A stretch of DNA of 64,000 nt from assembly GCF_024295805.1 (NCBI RefSeq), contig NZ_JANCLX010000009.1, positions 182,774 to 246,773 of the forward strand, written 5' to 3'. Origin of the DNA: Streptomyces cucumeris. GTDB lineage: Bacteria > Actinomycetota > Actinomycetes > Streptomycetales > Streptomycetaceae. The notes under the pieces are model-generated. The model searched no databases, was not told where the DNA came from, and saw only the letters and a list, made by a program, of their open reading frames with translations. This document shows positions 7,818-16,321 of this stretch, in pieces. The first letter of the stretch is position 1. Every line of letters begins with the position of its first letter. Position numbers and translations under genes: made by a program.

Positions 7818-8993
7818 ATGTCCGCAACGAAGCGCACCCGCAAGGTTGCCGTCGTCGGCGTCTCCCTCTCCGACTGCGGCCGTGTCGAGGAGGCCACCCC
7901 CTACGCGCTGCACGCCCAGGCCGCGCGCCGGGCGCTCGCCGACTCCGGGCTCGACCGCTCGGTCGTGGACGGCTTCGCCTCGGCCGGCCTTGGCACGCTC
8001 GCCCCGCTGGAGGTCGCCGAGTACCTGGGGCTCCGTCCCACCTGGACCGACTCGACCGCCGTCGGCGGCGCCACCTGGGAGGTGATGGCGGCCCACGCGG
8101 CGGACGCCATCGCCGCCGGGCACGCCCGCGCCGTCCTGCTGGTCTACGGCTCCACCGCGCGCGCCGACATCCGCGCGGGACGCCGCACCGCCAACCTCTC
8201 CTTCGGCGCCCGGGGCCCCCTCCAGTTCGAGGTGCCCTACGGCCATACGCTCATCGCCAAGTACGCGATGGCCGCCCGTCGCCATATGCATGAGTACGGA
8301 ACCACTCTTGAGCAGCTCGCGGACATCGCCGTTCAGGCGCGTGCCAACGCCGCGCACAATCCGGATGCGATGTTCCGTGATCCGATCACCGTCGACGACG
8401 TCCTGAGCGGGCCGATGATCGCGGACCCGTTCACCAAACTGCACTGCTGCATCCGCTCGGACGGCGGCTGCGCGGTACTGCTGGTGGGCGAGGAGTACGT
8501 ACCGGACACCGTGCCGCCGCCGGTGTGGGTCCTCGGCTCCGGCACCGCCCTCTCGCACACCACGATGTCGGAGTGGGACGACTTCACGGTCTCCCCCGCG
8601 GCCGTCTCGGGGCGCGCGGCCTTCCGGCGGGCGGGGGTGCGGCCGTCGGAGATCGATGTGGCGCAGCTCTACGACGCGTTCACCTATATGACCCTGGTGA
8701 CCCTGGAGGACCTCGGCTTCTGCGCCAAGGGCGAGGGCGGCGCGTTCGCGGCCAAGGGGCGGCTGACCCTCGGCGGTGAGCTGCCCGCCAACACCGACGG
8801 CGGTGGCCTCTCGGCCTGTCACCCCGGGATGCGAGGGCTGTTCCTGCTGGTCGAGGCGGTACGGCAGTTGCGCGGTGAGGCGGGCGACCGCCAGGTCCGC
8901 GGAGCGGGCGGACGGCTGCCGGAACTGGCCGTGGCGTCCGGGACGGGCGGCTGGTTCTGCTCGTCGGGCACGGTGGTGCTCGGCCGCGGCTGA
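7818..8993 (+). CDS. Thiolase-fold lipid-transfer protein, Ltp2-like aldolase
   Basis: 391 residues with a thiolase fold: VAVVGVSLSDCG at the N-terminus, GGATWEVMAAHAADAI where true thiolases carry their nucleophilic Cys (here absent), and a C-terminal GGGLSACHPGMRG block. Steroid-degradation Ltp2 enzymes lack the thiolase cysteine and use tyrosines for a retro-aldol cleavage of a 3-hydroxyacyl-CoA in complex with a DUF35 protein; Tyr285 and Tyr290 in QLYDAFTYM are candidates here. A DUF35 gene lies nearby at 10479-10958 in the same regulon. The ATG at 7818 begins two bases after operator site 2 and has no space for a ribosome site, so the mRNA is probably leaderless. Confidence 0.88.
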   Translation: MSATKRTRKVAVVGVSLSDCGRVEEATPYALHAQAARRALADSGLDRSVVDGFASAGLGTLAPLEVAEYLGLRPTWTDSTAVGGATWEVMAAHAADAIAAGHARAVLLVYGSTARADIRAGRRTANLSFGARGPLQFEVPYGHTLIAKYAMAARRHMHEYGTTLEQLADIAVQARANAAHNPDAMFRDPITVDDVLSGPMIADPFTKLHCCIRSDGGCAVLLVGEEYVPDTVPPPVWVLGSGTALSHTTMSEWDDFTVSPAAVSGRAAFRRAGVRPSEIDVAQLYDAFTYMTLVTLEDLGFCAKGEGGAFAAKGRLTLGGELPANTDGGGLSACHPGMRGLFLLVEAVRQLRGEAGDRQVRGAGGRLPELAVASGTGGWFCSSGTVVLGRG

Positions 8994-9099
8994 CGGCCCG
9001 CCGCGCTTGCCCCGGCCGGATCCGGATGATCGGATGGCCGGGATCGCGGGGCGAGCGAGCGTGCGCGCAGGCGCGGGCGCGGGAGGCGGAGAACGTCCG

Positions 9100-9894
9100 A
9101 TGAGCGGAGCCGAGGAGCGGCGCCCCGGGGCGCCCGGGGCGGGTACGGCCGGTGAGCCCGGTCTGCCGGAGGAAGCCGGTGTGCCCGAGGAGCCGGGTGA
9201 GACCGAGGAGCCGGGTGAGACCGATGCCTCGTTCCGGGAGCTGCTGGGCGGGCTCCGCGTACGCCACGGCGGCGAACTGCCCGTCTTCGCCCCGGAGCGG
9301 GCTCCGGACACCCCGCTCCCGCTGTTCCGGCGCTGGCTGCGCGAGGCCGCGGCGTCGGGCGAACCGGCCCCGCACACCATGGTGCTGGCCACCGCCGGTG
9401 CGGACGGTCGCCCGTCCCAGCGTGTGGTGATGCTGCGCGGCGCCGACGCCCGCGGCTGGCACTTCGGCACCCACCGCACCAGCCGCAAGGGCCGGGAGCT
9501 GGCCGAGCGCCCGTACGCGTCGCTCGCGTTCCACTGGCCGCACACCGGCCGTCAGGTGCGGATCGGCGGCCGGGTACAGGAGGCCGGGGCCGAGGAGAGC
9601 GCGGCGGATCTGCGCGGCCGGTCCCCTGCCGCGCTCGCGGCCGCACTGGCCGGTGCCGGGCGCCAGAGCGAGGTGCTGGCAGCGCGCGAGGAGCTGGTGC
9701 GCGCCTTCGAGGCGGCGTACGAGCGGGCGGAACGGGAGCCGGACGCCCCGGCGCCGAGCTGGACCCTGTACGCCCTGGAGCCGGACGAGATGGAGTTCTA
9801 CCAGGAGGAGGCGCGGCGGCGGCACGTACGGCTGCGCTACCGGCGCGCACCGGAGGCGTCCGGCGGCTGGCGCCGGGAGCTGCTCTGGCCCTGA
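9100..9894 (+). CDS. Pyridoxamine 5'-phosphate oxidase family protein
   Basis: 264 residues. A disordered Glu/Pro/Gly-rich leader of about 40 residues precedes a PNPOx domain: LPLFRRWLREAAASGEPAPHTMVLATAGADGRPSQRVVMLRG is the FMN-binding N-terminal strand pattern, followed by GRELAERPYASLAFHWPHTGRQVRIGGRVQ and the C-terminal dimerisation motif RYRRAPEASGGWRRELLWP. The C-terminus matches the R-L-x-P ending of PdxH-type enzymes, which make pyridoxal 5'-phosphate with FMN and oxygen, but it is not certain that this is the housekeeping enzyme. The start at 9100 follows a GGAGA-type site; upstream starts would run into the Ltp2-like gene. It lacks the cluster operator and is probably not part of the regulon. 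Confidence 0.85.
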   Translation: MSGAEERRPGAPGAGTAGEPGLPEEAGVPEEPGETEEPGETDASFRELLGGLRVRHGGELPVFAPERAPDTPLPLFRRWLREAAASGEPAPHTMVLATAGADGRPSQRVVMLRGADARGWHFGTHRTSRKGRELAERPYASLAFHWPHTGRQVRIGGRVQEAGAEESAADLRGRSPAALAAALAGAGRQSEVLAAREELVRAFEAAYERAEREPDAPAPSWTLYALEPDEMEFYQEEARRRHVRLRYRRAPEASGGWRRELLWP

Positions 9895-9922
9895 GCCCCG
9901 TCCGGCGCTCACGCCCCCCGGG

Positions 9923-10486
9923 TCACCGCCGCTCGTCGACGGCCAGCCGGGCGTGCAGATGGACATCGCGGGGCGTTCCGCCGCGGTCGAAGCGCGCCTG
10001 GCGCATCACGCCCTCGGCCGCGTATCCGCAGCGGAGGCCGACCCGGCAGGACGCCTCGTTGCCGATGTCGTGCCGGAGTTCCAGCCGGTGCAGTCCGAGC
10101 TCCCGGAAGGCCCAGCCGGTGACGGCCCGGAGGGCATGGGAGGCGATCCCCCGGTCGCGGGCCTCGGGCAGCACCCAGTAGCCGACGCGGCCGCTGCGGT
10201 CTCCGTAGTCGATCAGCCCGACGGAGACATGGCCGCGGATCTCGGCGCCCTCCAGGACGGCGAAGGACGCCATGTCACCGCGGCGCCAGCCGTCGGCCCG
10301 GCCGTGGGTCCAGAGGTGGACGTCCTCCTCGTCGTCGACGAGGGCCACCGGGGTGTTCCAGCGGCGGAAGTCGGGGTCGGTCAGCCCGCGCAGGGCGGCA
10401 CGGCGGTCCCCCGGGGTGTCCTCCCACGGGCGCAGCCGCAGCCCGGGGGCCTGGAGCTCGACCGGTCTCAGCACCCGGTCATTCAA
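9923..10486 (-). CDS. GNAT-family N-acetyltransferase (RimJ/RimL type)
   Basis: 187 residues with the RimJ-like pattern LRLRPWEDTPGDRRAALRGLTDPDFRRWNTP, a core VGYWVLPEARDRGIASHALRAVTGWAFRELGLHRLEL (the acetyl-CoA loop is degenerate RDRGIA) and NEASCRVGLRCGYAAEGVMRQ at the end. It should acetylate an amino group of a protein terminus, amino acid or antibiotic. The frame opens with TTG at 10486, overlapping the DUF35 stop by eight bases; a GTG at 10474 is the alternative. The overlap with DUF35 and DoxX places it as the last gene of an operon led by operator site 3, though its role there is unclear. Confidence 0.83.
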   Translation of the reverse strand: MNDRVLRPVELQAPGLRLRPWEDTPGDRRAALRGLTDPDFRRWNTPVALVDDEEDVHLWTHGRADGWRRGDMASFAVLEGAEIRGHVSVGLIDYGDRSGRVGYWVLPEARDRGIASHALRAVTGWAFRELGLHRLELRHDIGNEASCRVGLRCGYAAEGVMRQARFDRGGTPRDVHLHARLAVDERR

Positions 10487-10958
10487 GCAGCGGGCGGAAG
10501 ACGGGAACAGCCGGTGTCGAGCCGTCCTGCGGGACGCGGAAGGCGGCGCGCAGCGGCATCCCGACGCGCAGCCCGGCCCCGTGGTGCGGTGCGCAGGCGG
10601 GACCGGCGACCACTTCGGTCATCATCCGCGGTCCTTCGGCGAGATCGACGACGGCGGCGGTGTACGGGACGCGCCCGCCGAACGGGGGCAGGTCGTTCCG
10701 GTGCACCACGGACCAGGTGTAGAGGGTCGCGGCACCGCTCGCCTCCTCCCAGGCGACGTTCTCGCTCCAGCAGTGCGGGCAGAACTCGCGGGGGTAGTGG
10801 TGGGCGCGTCCGCAGGCCGCGCAGCGGCGGATCAGCAACCGGCCCCCGGCCGCGGCGTCCCAGTAGGGGCGGGTGAAGGCGTCGGGCTCGGGCACATCGA
10901 AGCGCGCGGCCCCGCCGGTGTGCCCGGCGCCGGATCCGGTGGATGCCCCGGCGCTCAC
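10479..10958 (-). CDS. DUF35 OB-fold / zinc-ribbon protein, partner of Ltp2-like aldolase
   Basis: 159 residues. A helical N-terminus (PDAFTRPYWDAAAGGRLLI) leads into a rubredoxin-like zinc ribbon with two CxxC pairs (RCAACGRAHHYPREFCPHC, about 52-69), then an OB-fold (TLYTWSVVHRNDLPPFGGRVPYTAAVVDL). Such proteins bind acyl-CoA and are required by thiolase-fold enzymes; in steroid degradation the ChsH2 DUF35 domain forms the active aldolase with Ltp2. A dehydratase (MaoC) domain as in ChsH2 is absent, so hydration would need another enzyme, possibly the enoyl-CoA hydratase at 15376. The GTG start overlaps the doxX stop as GTGA, showing translational coupling. Confidence 0.9.
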   Translation of the reverse strand: MSAGASTGSGAGHTGGAARFDVPEPDAFTRPYWDAAAGGRLLIRRCAACGRAHHYPREFCPHCWSENVAWEEASGAATLYTWSVVHRNDLPPFGGRVPYTAAVVDLAEGPRMMTEVVAGPACAPHHGAGLRVGMPLRAAFRVPQDGSTPAVPVFRPLLE

Positions 10959-11407
10959 CGGAACAGCCCCCAGGTCTCGTCCAGCGACCAGGTCTGCCAG
11001 CTCATCGCGGCCAGCGCGACCAGGGAGATCAGCATCATCATGGCGTTCTGCCCCTGTTCCGCCCAGTCGTGGATCATGAGCAGGAAGTAGAGGAGGTTGA
11101 GGAGCAGCCCGCCGATCAGGGCGACCGGGGTCAGCAGACCGAGGACCAGCCCGAGCCCGAGGGCCAGTTCGGCGTGGACCACCACATACGCCATGGTCCT
11201 GGGCCGCGGCGCGACGACGGTGTCGAACCCGCGCCGGACGAACGCCCAGCGATGCTCGTCCGCGACCCCCTTCGCCCAGGCGATTCCGCTGCCGCGCCGG
11301 AACCAGCTCGCCTTGTCCTTGTGCCGCCAGCTCTCCAGCCACCACAGCCCGAGTCCGATGCGCAGCACGGCCAGCCATTCGGGGCCGCTGAGCCAGATCG
11401 TCCGCAT
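10955..11407 (-). CDS. DoxX-family membrane protein
   Basis: 150 residues with four hydrophobic segments in the DoxX arrangement: WLAVLRIGLGLWWLES near the N-terminus, MAYVVVHAELALGLGLVLG, VALIGGLLLNLLYFLLMIHDW and MMMLISLVALAAM. A charged stretch with Lys/Arg/Trp (WRHKDKASWFRRGSG) separates the first two. The family includes quinone-linked oxidase subunits and redox-stress membrane proteins; the biochemical role here is unknown. The ATG at 11407 follows GGAGGTG at ideal spacing. It leads an operon with DUF35 and a GNAT gene, and operator site 3 lies 37-57 bp upstream. Confidence 0.88.
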   Translation of the reverse strand: MRTIWLSGPEWLAVLRIGLGLWWLESWRHKDKASWFRRGSGIAWAKGVADEHRWAFVRRGFDTVVAPRPRTMAYVVVHAELALGLGLVLGLLTPVALIGGLLLNLLYFLLMIHDWAEQGQNAMMMLISLVALAAMSWQTWSLDETWGLFR

Positions 11408-11443
11408 GGTGTGCCCACCTCCTGCCCGGCTGATCGCCATCCG

Positions 11444-11464
11444 TTTCTGACGGCACGTCAGTTT
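11444..11464. promoter_or_regulatory. Regulon operator, site 3
   Basis: Palindrome centred on 11454; arms TTTCTGACGG and ACGTCAGTTT. It lies between doxX (minus, start 11407) and the divergent monooxygenase gene (plus, start 11587), closer to doxX, and could control both. Confidence 0.75.
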
Positions 11465-11586
11465 CATGGGACGGACGGGATGTGCGCAAGGGGTAGGGGG
11501 TGCGGTACGGGCCGTGACCTTTCCGCAATCGATTCGGAATCGGTTTGACCGAAACCCGTCAAATACTCCCGACTACGCTCGCCCGC

Positions 11587-12744
11587 ATGGCAGTCGACAG
11601 TTCCTCTCCGAAGTCCTCACCCGTGTATGTGATCGGCGGCGGACCCGGCGGCCTCGCCACCGCCGCCACGCTGCGCGAGCGCGGGATCCACGCGGTGGTC
11701 CTGGAGAAGTCCGACACGGTCGCCACCTCCTGGCGCAACCACTACGACCGGCTGCATCTGCACACCACCCGCCGGCTGTCCGCGCTCCCCGGACTCGCGA
11801 TGCCGCGCTCGTTCGGACGGTGGGTCACCCGGGACAACATGGTCCGGTATCTGGAGCGCTACGCCGAACACCACCGGCTGGAGGTCGTCACCGGGGTCGA
11901 GGTCTCCCGGATCGAGCGGACGGCGGACAACACGGAATGGCTGCTGCGGGCCACCGGCGGACGGGTACTGACCTCGCCGGTGGTCGTGGTCGCCACCGGC
12001 TTCAACCACACCCCGCGACTACCGGACTGGCCCGGCCGTGACACCTACACCGGCGAACTGCTGCACGCCGGGCACTACCGCAACGCCCGCCCCTACGCAG
12101 GCAAGGACATCCTGGTGGTCGGGGTCGGCAACACCGGCGCGGAGATCGCGGCCGACCTGGTCGAGGGCGGCGCGGAACGGGTGCGGCTCGCGGTCCGCAC
12201 CCCGCCGCACATCCTGCGCCGCTCGACGGCGGGCTGGCCCGCGCAGCGCACCGGCATCCTGGTGCGGCGGCTGCCGCGGCCGCTGGTGGACCGGGCGGCC
12301 CGGGTGATGTGCCGGGTGAGCATGCCGGATCTCACCGAACGCGGACTGCCCTGGCCGGAGACCGGGCTCTACACCCGGGTACGGCAGGGGGCCATCCCGG
12401 TGCAGGACGTGGGACTCGTCGAGGCGGTGCGGACGGGCCGGGTGGAGGTGGTCGCGGCGGTCGACTCCTTCGACCAGGACAAGGTGGTGCTGGCGGACGG
12501 CAGCCGGATCAGCCCGGAGGTCGTCGTCGCGGCGACCGGCTACCGGCGCGGACTGGAGGAGCTCGTCGGCCATCTGGGTGTGCTCGATGCCCGGGGCCGC
12601 CCCCTCAGCCACGGCCGGCGCACCCTGAAGACCACCCCGGGACTGCACTTCACCGGTTACACCAATCCGATCAGCGGCATGCTGCGGGAACTGGCCATCG
12701 ACGCCCGCAAGATCGCGAAGACGATAGCCCGCACCACCTCCTGA
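11587..12744 (+). CDS. FAD-dependent NAD(P)-binding monooxygenase
   Basis: 385 residues of the flavin-containing monooxygenase type. The FAD Rossmann motif VIGGGPGGLATA is at about 10-22, followed by VVLEKSDTVATSWRNHYDRLHLHT, which is close to the F-D-x-x-G-G-W-type loop of these enzymes. ATGFNHTPRLPDWPG and a second dinucleotide motif VVGVGNTGAEIAADL (about 173-188) bind NADPH. Class members hydroxylate nitrogen or sulfur or carry out Baeyer-Villiger ring or side-chain oxidation; the last would suit the surrounding CoA pathway but cannot be proven from sequence. The ATG at 11587 has no clear ribosome site; the frame could extend to 11545. It is divergent from doxX and shares the gap with operator site 3. 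Confidence 0.87.
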   Translation: MAVDSSSPKSSPVYVIGGGPGGLATAATLRERGIHAVVLEKSDTVATSWRNHYDRLHLHTTRRLSALPGLAMPRSFGRWVTRDNMVRYLERYAEHHRLEVVTGVEVSRIERTADNTEWLLRATGGRVLTSPVVVVATGFNHTPRLPDWPGRDTYTGELLHAGHYRNARPYAGKDILVVGVGNTGAEIAADLVEGGAERVRLAVRTPPHILRRSTAGWPAQRTGILVRRLPRPLVDRAARVMCRVSMPDLTERGLPWPETGLYTRVRQGAIPVQDVGLVEAVRTGRVEVVAAVDSFDQDKVVLADGSRISPEVVVAATGYRRGLEELVGHLGVLDARGRPLSHGRRTLKTTPGLHFTGYTNPISGMLRELAIDARKIAKTIARTTS

Positions 12745-12897
12745 CCACCTCCGTTCCCCGTGTCGAGCACCCCGCACCGGGGGCCGACCGCCCGCCGCGC
12801 CGCGCGGCCCGGCCGACGCCGGGCCGTCACGGTGCGTGTTCTCCGCGCATCGAGCATTCCTGACAGGCTCTCGTTTCAGTAGCCTGAACTAGGCAGT

Positions 12898-12918
12898 AAT
12901 TTGACTGGGCGTCAGATC
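12898..12918. promoter_or_regulatory. Regulon operator, site 4
   Basis: Palindrome centred on 12908; arms AATTTGACTG and GCGTCAGATC. It is 39-59 bp upstream of the acyl-CoA synthetase start at 12957. It is the weakest left arm of the eight, with two mismatches to the half-site. Confidence 0.7.
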
Positions 12919-12956
12919 TGTGACTATTGGCCATCGAGCAGGAGTGGCGGACACCG

Positions 12957-15206
12957 ATGCTTGGATCGACTCACGGCACCCTCACCACCAACTCCCGTCA
13001 CGCCCGAGCCGTCGCCTGCGGACCGGCTCCCGGCCCCACCGTCCACGTCCACACCGGCGCCGCGGGGGCCGGGAGCGCCGAGGAGGCGGTGGACCGGGAC
13101 GTCAGCGGCCGCCCGCTGCACGCCGCCGTCCCCGACCTGGACCGGTTCTTCCGCCCCGAGTCGATGGCGCTCATCGGCGCGTCCGACGCCGAGGGCCGCC
13201 CCAATACCGGGATCACCCGGCAGCTCGTGGCCTGGGCCGAACGCGTCGGCGCCCGGCTGCACCCCGTCCATCCCTCCCGTCCGTCCGTCTTCGGCATTCC
13301 CTGCGTCCCGTCCGTGGCCGATCTGTCCGAACCGGTCGACCTCGCCGTCCTGCTGGTCCGCGATCCGCTCCCGGTCATCGAGGAACTGGCCGGGGCCAAG
13401 GTGAAGTTCGCCGTCGTCTTCGCCTCCGGTTTCGCCGAGACCGGGCCCGAGGGCGCCGCCGCCCAGGAGCGGCTGGCCACCGCGGCCCGCCACGCCGGAG
13501 TGCGACTGCTGGGGCCGAACACCAACCTCAACGCCTTCGAGGAGTTCCGCGAGGACCTGGACGGACCCGCCATCGCCCTGATCACCCAGTCCGGCCACCA
13601 GGGCCGCCCCGTCTTCACCCTCCAGGAACTCGGCATCCGGCTCAGCCACTGGGCCCCGACCGGCAACGAAGCGGATCTGGAGACGGCCGACTTCATCTCC
13701 TGGTTCGCCACCCGGCCCGAGGTCGGCGCCATCGCCCTGTACGCGGAGGGGCTCAAGGACGGCCGCGGCTTCCTGCTGGCCGCCGACCGGGCCGCCCGCG
13801 CCAAGGTGCCCGTGGTCGCCGTGAAGGTGGGCCGGACCGAGACCGGCGCCCGGACCGCCGCCTCCCACACCGGCAAGCTCACCGGCACGGACGCGGTGGT
13901 GGACGCGGCCATGCGGCAGTACGGCGTCATCCGGGTGGACGGTCTGGACGAACTCCAGGACACCGCCGCGTTACTGGCCCGGGCCCGGCCCCCGCGCGCC
14001 GAGGGCGTGGTGGTGTATTCGATCTCCGGGGGCACCGGGGCCCACTTCGCCGATCTGGCCACCGCGGCCGGGCTGCCCCTGCCCGCCCTCTCCGCCGAGA
14101 AGCAGACCGAACTCCACCAGTGGATACCCGCCGACCTCAATGTGGCCAACCCGGTGGACAACGGCGGCCATCCGGTCGGCGACTGGCGCGGCCGGAAGAT
14201 CATCGACGCGATCCTCGCCGATCCGTCCGTGGGGGTGCTGATCTGCCCGATCACCGGCCCCTTCCCGCCCATGAGCGACCGGCTCGCCCAGGACCTGGTG
14301 GCCGCGGCCGAGCAGACCGACAAACTGGTGTGCGTGATCTGGGGCTCCCCGGTGGGCACCGAGGACGCCTATCGCACCACCCTGCTCGGCTCCTCCCGGG
14401 TGGCGACCTTCCGCACCTTCGGCAACTGCGTCACCGCCGTACGCGCCTATCTGGACCACCACCGCTTCACCACCGGCTACCGCTCCCCCTTCGACGACGC
14501 CCCGCGCACCCCCTCCCCCGCGGTGCGCAAGGTGCGCGGGCTGATGCGGCCCGGTGAGCAGCTGAGCGAGCACGCGGCCAAGCAACTGCTGCGCGCCTAC
14601 GGCATCCGGGTGCCCCGCGAGCAGCTCGTGACCAGCGCCGCGGCCGCCGTCCGCGCCGCCGGTCTGGTCGGCTACCCGGTCGTGATGAAGGCGTCCGCCC
14701 CGCAACTCGCCCACAAGACCGAACTCGGCCTGGTGAGGCTGGGGCTGACCTCCGCCAGCCAGGTCCGTGACACCTATCGCGAGCTGACCGACATCGCCCG
14801 CTTCGAAGGCGTGGACCTCGACGGCGTCCTGGTCTGCCAGATGGTCGAGCGCGGGGTGGAGATGGTCGTCGGCCTCAGCCACGATCCGCTCTTCGGCCCC
14901 ACCGTGACCGTCGGTGTAGGGGGTGTGCTCGTCGAGGTCCTGAAGGACACCGCCGTACGCGTCCCCCCGTTCGGCGAGGACCACGCCCGCGCGATGCTCG
15001 GTGAACTGCGCGGCCGCGGCCTCCTCGACGGTGTGCGCGGCGCTCCCCCCTCCGATCTGGACGCCCTGGTCGAGGTGGTGCTGCGGGTCCAGCGCATGGC
15101 CCTGGAACTCGGCGACGACCTCGCCGAACTCGAGGTGAACCCGCTGATGGTGCTGGAACGCGGCCAGGGCGCGGTGGCGCTGGACGCGCTCGCGATCTGC
15201 CGCTGA
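12957..15206 (+). CDS. ADP-forming acyl-CoA synthetase (fused alpha and beta subunits)
   Basis: 749 residues. After about 50 disordered residues comes a CoA-binding Rossmann domain (PESMALIGASDAEGRPNTGI), then succinyl-CoA-synthetase-like flavodoxin domains with SHTGKLTGTDAVVDAAM, which contains the candidate phosphohistidine, and a C-terminal ATP-grasp domain (SEHAAKQLLRAYGIRVPREQLV, then VMKASAPQLAHKTELGLVRLGL and LAELEVNPLMVL). The reaction is acid + CoA + ATP to acyl-CoA + ADP + phosphate. In a catabolic setting it may activate a substrate or recover ATP from an acyl-CoA. ATG 12957 follows GGAG at a long 12-base spacing; a TTG at 12927 is in frame. It is followed by the enoyl-CoA hydratase after 170 bp of repeats. 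Confidence 0.9.
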   Translation: MLGSTHGTLTTNSRHARAVACGPAPGPTVHVHTGAAGAGSAEEAVDRDVSGRPLHAAVPDLDRFFRPESMALIGASDAEGRPNTGITRQLVAWAERVGARLHPVHPSRPSVFGIPCVPSVADLSEPVDLAVLLVRDPLPVIEELAGAKVKFAVVFASGFAETGPEGAAAQERLATAARHAGVRLLGPNTNLNAFEEFREDLDGPAIALITQSGHQGRPVFTLQELGIRLSHWAPTGNEADLETADFISWFATRPEVGAIALYAEGLKDGRGFLLAADRAARAKVPVVAVKVGRTETGARTAASHTGKLTGTDAVVDAAMRQYGVIRVDGLDELQDTAALLARARPPRAEGVVVYSISGGTGAHFADLATAAGLPLPALSAEKQTELHQWIPADLNVANPVDNGGHPVGDWRGRKIIDAILADPSVGVLICPITGPFPPMSDRLAQDLVAAAEQTDKLVCVIWGSPVGTEDAYRTTLLGSSRVATFRTFGNCVTAVRAYLDHHRFTTGYRSPFDDAPRTPSPAVRKVRGLMRPGEQLSEHAAKQLLRAYGIRVPREQLVTSAAAAVRAAGLVGYPVVMKASAPQLAHKTELGLVRLGLTSASQVRDTYRELTDIARFEGVDLDGVLVCQMVERGVEMVVGLSHDPLFGPTVTVGVGGVLVEVLKDTAVRVPPFGEDHARAMLGELRGRGLLDGVRGAPPSDLDALVEVVLRVQRMALELGDDLAELEVNPLMVLERGQGAVALDALAICR

Positions 15207-15254
15207 ACCCCCCGGTCCCGCCGGTCCGGTGGGCGCGGTGCGCCCGCACGATCC

Positions 15255-15319
15255 GGTGGGGCCGCCCGGTGCGGTGGGGCCGCACGGCCCGGTGGGGCCG
15301 CACGGCCCGGTGGGGCCGG
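15255..15319. repeat. 18-bp tandem repeat, about 3.6 copies
   Basis: Units beginning GGTGGGGCCG recur at 15255, 15273, 15291 and 15309 (last one partial); the second and third are identical (GGTGGGGCCGCACGGCCC). The array lies between the acyl-CoA synthetase stop and the enoyl-CoA hydratase start, outside coding sequence. It may be a polymorphic spacer with no function; strong local folding of the mRNA is possible. Confidence 0.8.
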
Positions 15320-15375
15320 TCCGCCCCACCGCGCCCGTCCACCCCGCCGAGCACACCGATGTCCGGAGCTTCCCC

Positions 15376-16200
15376 ATGATGTCTCCCTCCCCCGAAGACT
15401 CCCTCGACTCCGTTGTACGGCACACCACTGACAACGGCGTCTCGTGGATCACCCTGAACCGTCCGGCCGCACTGAACGCCATCACTCCTGACCAGCGCGA
15501 ACGACTGATCTCCCTGTTCGAGGGCGCCTCGGGCGACCCGGCGGTCCGGGCGGTCGTGCTCACCGCCACCGGCAAGGGCTTCTGCGCGGGCGCCGATCTG
15601 CGCGGGCCGTCGGCGAACGGCCCGGGGGGCGAGCGGATCCCGGGTGATGTGGCCCGGCTGATCCGGTCGGGGGCACAGCGGCTGATCGCCGCGGTGCTCG
15701 ACTGCGAGAAGCCGGTCATCGCCGCCGTGAACGGTACGGCGGCGGGGCTCGGCGCCCATCTGGCGCTCGCCTGCGATCTGGTGCTGGCGGCCGAATCGGC
15801 CACGTTCATCGAGGTGTTCGTCCGCCGTGGCCTGGTCCCCGACGGCGGCGGCGCCTATCTGCTGCCCCGGCTGACCGGACCGCAGCGGGCGAAGGAGCTG
15901 CTGTTCTTCGGCGACCGGCTGCCCGCCGCGGAGGCCGAACGGCTCGGTCTGGTCAACCGGGTGGTCCCGGACGCCGAGCTGGCCGCCACCGCCCGTTCCT
16001 GGGCCGAGCGGCTGGCCGCCGGACCCACCCGCGCCATCGCCCTCACCAAGGCTCTGGTGAACGCCTCGCTCGACGCGTGCCGGGCCACCGCGTTCGCCGC
16101 CGAGGCAACCGCCCAGGAGATCAACATGACGACGGACGACGCGCACGAGGGCATCCGGGCGTTCGCCGAACGCCGCACCCCCGACTACCGGGGCCGCTGA
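15376..16200 (+). CDS. Enoyl-CoA hydratase/isomerase
   Basis: 274 residues with a full crotonase fold. VSWITLNRPAALNAIT begins the domain; the oxyanion-hole segment GKGFCAGADLRG is at about 62-73; NGTAAGLGAHLALACDLVLA and VFVRRGLVPDGGGAYLLPRLTG carry the positions of the two catalytic residues. In hydratases both are Glu: the first is replaced by the small-residue pattern AAGLGAHLA and the second by the Asp of PDGGG, so the enzyme may be an isomerase, hydrolase or variant hydratase. Start at ATG 15376 (or 15379) behind GGAG. It is co-directional with the acyl-CoA synthetase and probably transcribed with it from the site 4 promoter. Confidence 0.88.
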   Translation: MMSPSPEDSLDSVVRHTTDNGVSWITLNRPAALNAITPDQRERLISLFEGASGDPAVRAVVLTATGKGFCAGADLRGPSANGPGGERIPGDVARLIRSGAQRLIAAVLDCEKPVIAAVNGTAAGLGAHLALACDLVLAAESATFIEVFVRRGLVPDGGGAYLLPRLTGPQRAKELLFFGDRLPAAEAERLGLVNRVVPDAELAATARSWAERLAAGPTRAIALTKALVNASLDACRATAFAAEATAQEINMTTDDAHEGIRAFAERRTPDYRGR

Positions 16201-16208
16201 GCCGTGCC

Positions 16209-16281
16209 CTGGCGCCGCCGGTCCTGGCGCCGCCGGTCCTGGCGCCGCCGGTCCCGGTGAGCGGCAGTCCCGGTGAGCGGC
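16209..16281. repeat. Two adjacent short tandem repeats (15 bp x3, 16 bp x2)
   Basis: Three identical 15-bp units (CTGGCGCCGCCGGTC) run from 16209 to 16253, and a second motif (GTCCCGGTGAGCGGC) occurs at 16251 and 16267. They lie directly after the enoyl-CoA hydratase stop and before operator site 5. Probably replication-slippage spacers. Confidence 0.8.
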
Positions 16282-16298
16282 GGCTTCACATCCCTTCC

Positions 16299-16319
16299 GA
16301 TCTGACGCTCCATCAGATT
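16299..16319. promoter_or_regulatory. Regulon operator, site 5
   Basis: Palindrome centred on 16309; arms GATCTGACGC and CCATCAGATT. It ends two bases before the flavin reductase ATG at 16322, the same tight layout as site 2. Confidence 0.78.
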
Positions 16320-16321
16320 CA

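Noticed and set aside
15255..16281. CRISPR-like array
   Set aside because: The repeats are contiguous short tandem units without spacers and there are no cas genes.
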